A model generated the notes under the pieces. The model was not told where the DNA came from, searched no databases, and saw only the letters and a program-made list of their open reading frames with translations. A DNA stretch of 64,000 nt from Strigamia acuminata (lineage: Eukaryota > Arthropoda > Chilopoda > Geophilomorpha > Linotaeniidae): the NCBI GenBank assembly GCA_949358305.1, contig OX442314.1:53825369-53889368 (forward strand), in the 5' to 3' direction. A program made the translations under genes and the position numbers. The stretch's first letter is position 1. Every line of letters begins with the position of its first letter. Positions 41,045-49,980 of the stretch are shown here, piece after piece.

Positions 41045-41850
41045 TTTACTTTTTGGAGCTTGTCACAGTCGCAGACGGCGGCCAAAGTGCATGAAAATGG
41101 CGACGATTACTGTAGCAATAATAATAAAAATGTAGACTATTTCTTCTTCATTTCTTTATACAAGTATATGGTTTGCAAAAATATTATCACCTAGCAGAAT
41201 TTGCTGGAGTTGGAGATGGTGGACGAAACAAACCAGTGTCAGCAAAACTGTTTGTAAAAACAGAATCAAAAATTAAATTTCATTTTTCTTCATATAAAAA
41301 AGAAATTGAAGGAACTCAATATTTATTTCTTAATTTGCGTGCGTTTTCCAATACTATAATAATGTTGATGTTTCTTTTAACTTTTTTTAACAACCTGTTT
41401 CCTAGATATTTGAGCAGCCATTTTGAAAGTGTAGCAGTGACGTCACTAGCAACCTCTCACATGAAAATGGCAAAGCGAAGTACTATTGTAAAGCTAAGCG
41501 AGAAAACCGTACTTGAATGCACCGTGTGCGATTTTTAGAGTGTTAGAAAAAAACGCACATGAAAACACATCTTTACATCATGCTGGCTTTAATTATTATT
41601 TACCTATTAGAGCTTGTCACAGTCGCAGACGGTGGAACTGTCTGGAAATGGGGATGATAACTGTGCAGTATTAAAAAATATAGATTATTCCTTCTTCATT
41701 TCTTGTATATGGTTTATAAATAATATTATCACCTAACACAACTTGATATAGTCGGAGATGGTGGACGAGATGAACCAGGGTCAGCGAAGCTATTTGTAAA
41801 GACAAAATCAAAAATTAAATTTTGTTTTTCAGAATTTGAAAAAAAATTCT
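41045..41850 (-). pseudogene. Orphan copies of Ser/Pro-rich exons
   Basis: Two tandem partial copies (about 41045-41290 and 41595-41830) of modules found at 7.9-8.1 kb and 44.86-45.07 kb: a GTCGCAGACGG-type piece, then a stretch ending in the ADPGSSRP-type module with donor CTAG|GTGATA (about 41192-41249; 41738-41795). In the first copy several codons differ. No exons 1-3 lie nearby, so these are dispersed leftovers of the family. Confidence 0.5.
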
Positions 41851-42204
41851 GATATAATTGTTGAAAGTGTCCCATTTATTGGCCCACTAAATTTCCTTGG
41901 ATTTCCACTTTAAAAAAAATAAAATTCCCACTTACTGACTTTTCCACTAGCATAACTTTTTTGTCCCACTAATTTTAGCCAACCAAAAAAAAAAAATTTC
42001 CCATTAAAATTAAAATTGACAAAAACACTGATATTACCACTACAATTACTATTTTATATTAGTGGGAAACTGGAAAACCAAGGAGATTTAGTGGGTTTTT
42101 AATTTATACCCATTGTTGGAATATCAAACATTTCCGCATAAAATTTATTGTCACTAGTTGTCAATCCAACCCCATTGGTCAATTTGACCCAAAATGTCCA
42201 TGCT
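41851..42204. other. No gene recognised
   Basis: AT-rich. Short inverted strings (AGTGGGAAA..TTTCCCACT type, 41880-42080) suggest a decayed inverted-repeat element. Nothing firm. Confidence 0.3.
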
Positions 42205-42339
42205 CAGGGCTGGACTGGGAACAAATTTATTACTGGGAAATCTGGGTGTCCGGGCCACAATTAATAGAGTCGAGACAGGCCACAGCAGCCACGGGCCACC
42301 GGGAGACTCCCGGTAGCCCGCCGGGCCAGTCCAGCACTG
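42205..42339. mobile_element. 135-bp hAT-like MITE
   Basis: Ends CAGGGCTGGACTGG and CCAGTCCAGCACTG. A perfect 8-bp target duplication TCCATGCT at 42197-42204 and 42340-42347 shows hAT-type insertion. The centre includes CCCGGTAGCCCGCCGGG. Confidence 0.85.
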
Positions 42340-42594
42340 TCCATGCTACATTCAGTGTATTTTATAGGTATATAAACCTCAAGTGTTTAAATAAAGTTAA
42401 TTCAGTTTGAAAGTCTCTTGTCATACACAATTTATTCGTTCTAGGGTAACTTCAAAATTCTGACTACCTTAATCCCTTCATGTTTCTTAGCTCAAACTTG
42501 GAGACAACAATCTACTCCCATAAGTTATTAGAAATATACATTCATTATTTAATTTATTAACCTTCCCATAGCCAAGCGTGGTTACAACACGTTG

Positions 42595-42931
42595 CTATAG
42601 TCAGCGCACGGTATCTTGATGCTAAATTCGTACTGCGCATCCCATTCTGCGCAGACAATTTTCTAATTCCAGTTGTTATTTAGCAGTAATATAAGCCTAA
42701 TATTAGGCCTATCAAACCTAAAATAAAATAAATAAACAACAATATTTTGGTCATACTGTGTGAATTACTTTTAATGATGAGTTTATTGTTGTTTATATAC
42801 TTTATTTTAGCATTATTAGGCCTAATAATAGGCTTAATACTGCTAAATAACAACTGGAATTAGAAAATCGTCTGCGCAGAATGGGATGCGCAGTACGAAT
42901 TTAGCATCAAGATACCGTGCGCTGACTATAG
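42595..42931. mobile_element. Inverted-repeat MITE with about 115-bp arms
   Basis: Ends CTATAGTCAGCGCACGGTAT and its complement match over about 115 bp with few differences. TA lies at both borders, so a Tc1/mariner-type or similar MITE is likely. The arms contain GCGCATCCCATTCTGCGC and ATTAGGCCTA. Confidence 0.8.
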
Positions 42932-43560
42932 ATGTGGTCGGTCAAATCGGCCTTCTTTTAAAATGTTTCTGCGCATGTGCAGAATCTTATTTTTCCAGGT
43001 GCATTTTTTCTGTGCTGAGGCCAGGAAAAATGTGATTGCACCTGGAAAATTAAAATTGTGCACATGTGCAGAAGTGTTTCAATATACCGCCTAGTGCTAA
43101 AAAGTGGCAAAACAGTGTACGACGCTCACGTAATGGTGTTTTATGTTGTAAATATTATTACTATTATTAGTTTAACTTATTCATAATCAAAAAAATATTA
43201 GAACTTAGTTATTATAAATTTAGAAAAAAAATTTTTGGAGGAATTAAAGCTTGTCCCCTAAATTAATTTTCAGGAAAAAAAAAGTTACAGTTATTTTACT
43301 ACTTTTGTTATTTTTCTGACCCCACCATGGCTGTGGGAAGGTTAAAAAATTGTTAAAAAACGTTAGAATTGACCAAAAATGGTTAAAAACTATCAAAAAA
43401 CATTAAAAACTGATTATAAATAGGTGAAAATTGTCAAAAAACATTAAAAACCAATTAGAATTAGGTGAAAATCGTCAAAAAACATTAAAAATTGATCAAA
43501 AAATCCATCAAAAATCCCCTACTCCTGTGCGGATAACCGATTGTTTGTTGTTTGTTCGTC
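42932..43560. other. No gene; decayed repeats
   Basis: Contains an inverted pair of about 30 bp (CTGCGCATGTGCAGAA at about 42968 and GTGCACATGTGCAGAA near 43060, with CCAGGTGCA/TGCACCTGG). There is also an array of ATTAAAAACTGATTATAAATAGGTGAAAA-like units (43370-43500). Confidence 0.5.
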
Positions 43561-43599
43561 TTTGCTATGCATACATAGCGAAAACGTAACCTGACAAAA

Positions 43600-43742
43600 T
43601 TTAACGGTAACGGTAATGTTCAATAAATAACCGTTACGTTACACGGCTAAATTAAGCAACGCGTTACCGTTACAGTTACATAACGGTAACGCTGTTACTG
43701 TAACGGTAACGCTGTTACTGTAACGGTAACGCGCACAACACT
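43600..43742. mobile_element. End of a hAT-like element with GTAACG repeats
   Basis: Repeated ACGGTAACG/CGTTACC units ending in GCGCACAACACTG, the same type of terminus (CAACACTG) as the element at 24083-24926. The other end was not found, so it is probably partial. Confidence 0.5.
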
Positions 43743-43887
43743 GGTTATTTCCCTTTGAAAGATTTAATTTTTTTTTTATTAAATGCTTACCTTAAGTCTA
43801 ACGGTGATCTGGACGATCCGGAACTAAGTTAACAACAAAATGAATTGTTTTACTTTTCAAATTTGAAAACAAAAAACGTGTAAGTTA

Positions 43888-44110
43888 TATAACATCAACA
43901 AATAAATGATGTTATACTCCATAACTGGTCTGATTATATTTAAAAAATTGGACTGGTTATGCCAGGGACCGGATGCCCAAAATAGGGGGTGCCCCCTGAC
44001 GAAACCTTTTCTTTAAAGTACTGTATTTAAGTATAAGATATTGGACAAGTCATAAATAACATCATTTATTTGTTATTCATATAATTATTAATTTGCTTCA
44101 TATCTTAGCA
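43888..44110 (+). mobile_element. Right end of a DIRS-like element (second subfamily)
   Basis: AACATCAACAAATAAATGATG (an internal-complementary-region-like piece) is followed by the terminal repeat AATTGGACTGG ... CTTTAAAGTACTG ... TTGGACAAGTC ... AACATCATTTATTTG. It is closest to the fragment at 1265-1425. No coding sequence remains. Confidence 0.6.
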
Positions 44111-44242
44111 AATTTTGTAAATATTAATTACCTGAAACTTGCATGGATAGAAGACACTTGTCTGTTAAATGTAGAAATAGAAAACATTATATCTATACCA
44201 ATTATTTTCATAATAATCCATGCCCATAAATCATTATTTACC

Positions 44243-45054
44243 TTATTGTGTTTGGTGGAGGTGATATGCCTGATGTAGAACTTCTGTAAACAAATTACAG
44301 TCAGAACATTAGAAAGAAATCTCCCTTTAAGAAACTCTACCGCACGCAAAATTTGACATGCTCCTTCATCTCCGAAATGTTTATTGTCGAACCACACTTC
44401 TGGCAATGTTCTTGGAGGACATCAGAAGTTAGCTACATCAATATGAAAGCATAGCTAGGTTAGTGGTAATAGATATTTCAAAACAAAATTTAAAAGTAAA
44501 AAAAAAACTTCTTACAATTTCCTTTGCATCATGAAGTGGAGGCACTGGAGGCACCAAGTCGTCATCGGAGTCAATACTAAATGAACAACCTTTTGTAGTC
44601 AAATTTGAAATGTGATATTATTTCTGACTTACTCAATAACCTCTATAATAGGACGTGATGAAGGTGCATCTGCTGTCGACTGTGTATTGTGACTTCTGAT
44701 ATAATGTAAAAATATAAATACTTTAAATTGGGGATAAATTATTGAACTCCCATTTTCTTCCGATTGCACCTCACAGAGAATGGTTACTTGAATCAATGTC
44801 AGCGTAGAGCAAAAATTCTGACATGACAACAGAGTAACATCATGCTGGCTTTAATTATTATTTACCTATTGCAGCTTGTCTCAGTCGCAGACGGTGGAAC
44901 TGTTGGGAAATGGCGACAAGCACTGTAGCAGTAATAAAAAAATGTAGATTATTCCTTCTCCATATCTTTGTATATGGTTTATAATTAATATTATCACCTA
45001 GCAGAACTTGATATAATCGTAGATGGTGGACGAGATGAACCAGGGTCAGCAAAA
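44243..45054 (-). CDS. Small Ser/Pro-rich exons, locus D
   Basis: Minus-strand modules with acceptors and donors in place: 44998-45054 (57 nt, ADPGSSRPPSTISSSAR-like, donor CTAG|GTGATA), about 44637-44700 (STVDAPSSRPIIEVIE, donor GA|GTAAGT-like), about 44510-44585 (DIDSDDDLVPP-like), and about 44243-44290 (SSTSGISPPPNTI, donor AG|GTAAAT). They mirror modules in loci B and C, and the order suggests tandem amplification of linker exons. They lie downstream of exons 1-3 of locus D (47.1-47.8 kb), with a FLYWCH exon in between, so one gene spanning both is possible but not shown. Confidence 0.45.
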
Positions 45055-45078
45055 CTATTTGTAAAAAATAAATCTAAT

Positions 45079-45540
45079 AAAGGGTGAAAGAAAAGTCTGT
45101 CACTCTACTAAATATTTCTGAAAGTGCTAACAATGTATCTAATCTAATGATGGTAAAATATTAAAGTTGGGTGGGGCAATTTTTTGGGGATCCAAAATTT
45201 GACCTTGGGATGTTCCTTCAAGGTCATTGATAAATTATCTTAGAAACCGTTAGAGATAGACAGAAATTTCCAATTGTAAACTTGTAGAGCAACTTTTATT
45301 TAGTCTAAAAATGAATGACCACTCCACAAAACTTTTGTACTAAATTTTTTTTAGAAAATTGCAATTTTCTAAAGTCAAAGGAAAAATGCCCCAAATTGAA
45401 AAAGTGCTTAAAACGTGCTGATTAAACGTAAAATGACCTAAATTTGCACATCTGGCAATGTTGCAGAGATATGGGCAGAAAACTGAGTTTTTGAAAGGAA
45501 AAGTCGTCAATAAACTCAGTTTTCTGCCCATATAAAAAAT
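45079..45540. mobile_element. Decayed mariner-like inverted-repeat element
   Basis: Starts GGGTGAAAGAAAAGTCTGTC, like the ends of the 23529-25599 element, with similar following motifs (CTTCAAGGTCA, ACTTGTAGAGCA). A hairpin ATGGGCAGAAAACTGAGTTT and its complement lies at about 45473-45530. No matching right terminus was identified. Confidence 0.45.
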
Positions 45541-45858
45541 CTACACCCTTAAGTTCTTAGAAATGTAAATATGGGACCAACTGGCCGTCGCCAGTCAACA
45601 CTGGCGATATTAATTAGATGATCCCCAGCAGCTCCTACAGCGTATTGCTGCGTCCTCATTGCAACCAATCAAGACAGAAGATTCTGTAAGATGTCAGACT
45701 GTAGTCAGATGTCCTCAACCGATACAAAACAAGTCCAGTTACTAGAGTGCCCGATGCATTTCTACGATGGTAATGAAAATCAATCCCACGATTTCTATGG
45801 CAATAACTAGCGAGGTGTGCGAATGCCGCGACAAGTTCGGGAAGTACAGGGAACACTA

Positions 45859-46186
45859 ACCTGCGACTCTTGCTCAGAGCAGGTTTCTCATCAACAAATA
45901 TATTTTTCATGCTCTCAGTCGGCCCTTCTTCCGCTCGCCTTTTTACAGCAACAGCAACTCTACGGTTGACAACGACCTTCGGAGTGTCTTTATGCACGCT
46001 GCTGTGTGGTACAGTCAGCTTAGCAACGAGGGTCACCGCATTGCAAACTGCTCGTCCAGTGCACGTTCTCTCAATGCAATGTAAATAAATCTTTGACTTC
46101 TGATGCCCATCTTTCTTGTACCATAAGTCATTTATCCAATAGCGCTTAGAGCCCTTTCGAGACCCCTCAACAGTGGTAGCTTCCAT
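45859..46186 (-). CDS. FLYWCH-type zinc-finger exon
   Basis: ATG at 46186. The first 65 residues fit a FLYWCH zinc domain: an aromatic-rich strand part (SKRYWINDLWYKKDG), then YLHC-x5-C and a terminal HSSVH, giving two Cys and two His ligands. The next stretch (about 66-110, VAVKRRAEEGPTESMKNIF) resembles the segment after FLYWCH in MULE-associated proteins. The frame is open to 45656, but a good donor (CGCAG|GTTAGT) sits at about 45859/45858, so the exon probably ends there. FLYWCH proteins bind DNA or act in transposases. No transposase domain is visible here. It lies inside the span of locus D on the same strand. Confidence 0.6.
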
Positions 46187-46270
46187 TGTTGGTTGGTTGA
46201 TTAATTGATCGGTTGGTGGGTTGGTTGGTTGATCAGTGGGCTGGTTCGTTAGTTGGTTGCTTGGGAGGAA
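46187..46270. repeat. GGTTGGTT microsatellite
   Basis: Imperfect (GGTT)n/(GGTTGATT)n run immediately upstream of the FLYWCH exon start. A second small array, (GCTTATTGG)5, is at 46620-46660. Confidence 0.8.
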
Positions 46271-47133
46271 AGAACAATTTCTTCAATTAGTTGCTTACTT
46301 ATTACAAGTATGTGTACGTTTGAACAGAGCTGAAACAATTGATGTTGTGTCTGGCCAATCAGATGGTTTCAATGAAACCTGGAATTGGATCTAGTTCTAG
46401 AATTAGTTCCAGAATCCGAAAATGGCGGCCTGTTTGCATGTGGCAAAGTCTCGCCAACCAGATGTGAATCGACAAAAGTTGGAGTGGATCGTGATTGGTT
46501 GCCCGCAAGACCTTTCCTTGCGTTTTTGTGATGTCGCACTCATTCATATTGTTCCTCCATGATCACGAATATCACTCGTGTTATGCATCACCACTCTGAA
46601 GTCTGAAGGGTCTTGAAGCGGCTTATTGGGCTTATTGGGCTTATTGGGCTTATTGGGCTGTCCTGACCATGAGGTGAGGTGACCGACCGCCACTCACAAA
46701 TTGATTATTTAGTTTATTAAAGGAAAATAGCATTATTTTTTGAAGACACAAACGTTTGTTTTTCTTACTTGTATTGCTCAGTGCTAGAACTACATAAAAT
46801 TTTATTTTAAAAAATGATTGTAACATAGAAATTGACAATCGAATATTACGAAAAGTTATCAATTGAAGTGTTGCAGTAAAAGCAATCATTAAATTTTTTT
46901 ATAAAAGTAGCAGTAGCATTGCGCAATACAAGTAAATAAAAAAAAAGTTTGTGTTTTTACTTTTCAAAAGTTCCCTTTAAAAGATTTTAAAAAATTGTGG
47001 ATGAAATGCTTACCTTATGTTTAACGATGATAGAGAGCGTGATCTAGACAATCCGTAAATAAGTAAACATCAAAACGTAAAGTTTTACTTTTCAAATATT
47101 AAAACGAGAAACATGTGTTTAAATTTTAATTAC
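46271..47133. other. No gene recognised
   Basis: Spacer between the FLYWCH exon and locus D exon 3. At about 46930-47080 it resembles sequence at 43745-43870, so part of it belongs to the repeated family locus (an intron). Confidence 0.4.
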
Positions 47134-47761
47134 CTGCAACTTGCATGGGTAGAAGATAGTTGCTCCTTATCCTCTTGGATGACATCAGAAGTTAACTATG
47201 TCGATAAGAAAGCATAGCAGGTTTAGTGGTAATAGATATTTCAAAAAAAAATTTAAAAAAAAACTTACAACTTTGTGTAAATTTAATGTGATATCAATCG
47301 GCTTCAGATATAATTTTCCACTTGGAATTAATTTAGCTACGTAGTTACTTGTATAACCACCGTTTGCGCTTGGAATTTCAATTGGAAGCAAAACCTTCCT
47401 TCCTCTGCTCGCTTTCATGATTCTAAAATCGCTTCCTTGGCGCAACAGAGGAAATAGCGTGTAAATTGCTTCGGCAAAATCTAGATGGTTATCATTTAAA
47501 GGCATAAACAGCCTTTTCTCGCCCAATCCCGCATTCTTTAATTCTGTTAATTTATCCGCGTCAGCAACGTTTAAAAAAAAAGTAGTCTAAAAATTAAAAT
47601 GCTTTAATTAGTATTAGTGCCAAAAAAATTTAAATCTAGTCTTGGACAAATTATTGTACTTGATGCGGAGATGAGAAGCAAAAAACGCGCTTATCCAATG
47701 TTATGGCGGGATTCCTTCGCTTTCGTCCTCGTTGCTTTGGTTCTCGTTCTTGTTCAGTCAT
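47134..47761 (-). CDS. Exons 1-3 of HECT-associated gene family, locus D
   Basis: Exon 1 47660-47761 (34 codons, MTEQEREPKQRGRKRR), exon 2 47269-47586 (318 nt, with LGEKRLFMPLNDN, PLLRQGSDF, GGYTSNYVAKLI, KLYLKP), exon 3 47134-47195 (62 nt, LTSDVIQEDKEQLSST). All borders are GT-AG and phases match locus B. Intron 1 is 73 bp and free of transposons, the ancestral form. The exon-2 reading frame is intact, suggesting recent function or recent duplication. The promoter side was destroyed by two nested palindromic insertions (47796-47940). I infer a family of HECT-linked proteins from locus C. The domain function is unknown. Confidence 0.6.
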
Positions 47762-47795
47762 CTAGGTATATGCATAAATAAATATATTTAAATTT

Positions 47796-47828
47796 AAATT
47801 TTATGTCATTAGTAATGACATAAAATTT
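47796..47828. repeat. 33-bp perfect palindrome
   Basis: AAATTTTATGTCATTA, one base, then the exact complement, centred on 47812. It shares its last base with the larger palindrome that follows. Confidence 0.9.
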
Positions 47829-47940
47829 AGAAGTCTCTCTTCACAAGAAAATTTTTGCATTTTCTCCCATGAATGAGTAATGACTCATTACTCATTCATG
47901 GGAGAAAATGCAAAAATTTTCTTGTGAAGAGAGACTTCTA
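47828..47940. repeat. 113-bp perfect palindrome
   Basis: Two 56-bp arms that are exact reverse complements around a single base at 47884; the centre reads TGACTCA. Arms start TAGAAGTCTCTCTTCACAAG. A perfect hairpin of this size is normally unstable, so it is either very young or an assembly fold-back. Confidence 0.95.
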
Positions 47941-48305
47941 CTGAAGTAGGGTTTCGGTAACGGGAAACCGGGGTACCGTTTTCCAGGGAAACCCGGTGAG
48001 AAATAACGGTACCGTGAACCGGGAAATTTAAGAAATAACAGGTTCCGTCAAAAATTCGTTGTCAAAACGTAATTATATGTCATCTTGGCAATAAATGTTG
48101 TTAACTTAAGGCTTGTCCAATTTAATTAAAATAAAACTAGTACTTCAAAGAAAAAATACCAGGAGGAGGGCTTGACCCCTACTCCCGGTCTAGCCCGAGA
48201 CCTGATCCCCAGTCCAATTTTACTAGTACAAGTGGACACACGTGTTTTTTTACTATTAATTTTTTAAGTAAGTTTTTCACACTTTTTAACCAAAAAACAC
48301 TTGCA

Positions 48306-49980
48306 ATGGACGATATTCAGACGGAATCTACTGGAAGAAGAAATCCAAAACGAGTTAAGAACGTTTCCAAACCCAAAAACGCTCGCCCACCACGTGGAGG
48401 ACCATCAACCAGTAAGCCTACTCGTAATTTTCGTGCGGTGATTGCCGAGATCCATCACTCCAATGATTCGGAACCAGACGATTGCTTAAATCCACCGAAT
48501 CCAACTGGTATTCCACCTATTATTCCTGAGATGATTTCGCATGCCAGTGGCCGAGAAAATTCACATGAAGTGAACGGCCAAGTGCTGCACGGGACCGACC
48601 AAATTGCTACGCATGACGCGAACGGTCGGAATCTCGCACCCGAATCGAATTTATTCTCACAAGCGATTGAACAGTTGATTTTCATGGCTTTCCAACACAA
48701 GCAGACAGGTGGGGCTCTTTCTATGCAGGGGGAGTCTACCGAGCAAACCCACGATTCTCGATCTCGTAGAGACGATGAGGGCTATACTCAGTCTTGTTAT
48801 CAGGTAAGTCGTGCATTATTATTGCAGTCGTTATTGCAACCATTGTTGAATACGCAGTTTTTGACTTATTTTGCCTCTTTTCGTCACTAGGAGGAGTCAC
48901 ACGATTTTTATTCCGATGATTTTTATGACGAGACTGATGGATCATTGTCTGATTCGACCTCCGAACCAAGCAGCTTTAAAACGAATGCTAAAGACCTGGA
49001 AATCGCACGCCTAAAACGTAAACTGGCTATGCAAAAGCAGACCAAATCAGAAGCTAACCGTAAACGCGCCACTGCTGACCACGACGAAGAAGAGGACTCG
49101 GACGACACATCTAATCCGGACAGCGATGACGACAACGACGCCCCATTCCTTGGGGCTGATTCTGCGAAGGAAATCATTAAAATTTTGTCAAAAAACGTGT
49201 CAACCAGCAAGGCGACTAAATTTCGCACTGATTTTCCATGCCCCACACGCCAAGTTCCTTTTCTTAAAAGGAAGAAAATGGATGATGATGTAGAGGCTTA
49301 CGTTGGTGAACGCAATACCAGCTATTCCGTACCGAGGGAAAAATTCTTTAGACGACTGAGCGAAATGTTTCTGCGAGTAGGCGCTATTACGGCTAAAGTT
49401 TTTGACAAAACCTTTCTTAATCTTCCTATGTCCAAGTCGGAGATTTTACATGCCAATAAGGCTGTTTTTCACCAAGTTAGGAATGCCATTCAAGCTATTA
49501 GCGATGAAAGAAGATTCAATGTAATACAGGGCCTAGGCAATCGCAAATCCGACATGGCTAAACACTTTCGCAATTCAGAGGGCGACACTTTGTTTCAAGG
49601 CCAATTTTTTGAGCGATTCAGTAAGATTTCGCAACAATGTATTGAGATGTAAAATTTTTTTTTTTAAATATTTTGTTTTTTCTTTTTTAGAAAAACAAGC
49701 AGACCAATTTGCCTCAGTCGACAGAGCTCGACCTAAGAATCCCTTGAGAGGTGCGAGACAAGACAGACGTGGTTTTCGACCCAATCAGCGTTCCAACGAA
49801 TATCGACGAGATGCGCACAATTTTCGAACGAATGATTTTCATCAACAGCGTAGCCTTTATCGACCTCAGAGTGGCGATAGAGGAAATCACCAACAACAGC
49901 CCTTTCGTAGACCCCCCTTTCTCGGAAACAGGGGAAGGGGTTGTGGCAGCTTCACTCGAAATGGTAAAAGCTTGGTGTAA
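48306..49980 (+). CDS. DIRS gag, predicted three exons
   Basis: Exon 1 48306-48804 or 48805 (ATG in CAATGG context), intron to 48890 (CAG|GTAAGT ... CACTAG|), exon 2 48891-49620, intron 49621-49690 (A|GTAAGA ... CTTTTTTAG|), exon 3 49691 to the stop at about 49980. Frames join at both introns. The protein is Pro/Ser-rich, then acidic (about 200-260, DDDNDAPF), then has a conserved-looking helical part (SVPREKFFRRLSEMFLRVGA), and ends very Arg/Gln/Asn-rich (RRGFRPNQRSNEYRRD...), fit for nucleic-acid binding. Without splicing, stops end the frame in each intron. Exon 3 overlaps the start of the pol frame by about 230 nt. The gag-like role is by position and composition. Confidence 0.7.

Noticed and set aside
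41173-41538. Plus-strand ORF of 121 codons
   Set aside because: It lies antisense to the conserved minus-strand exon module and continues into AT-rich sequence; no recognisable domain.
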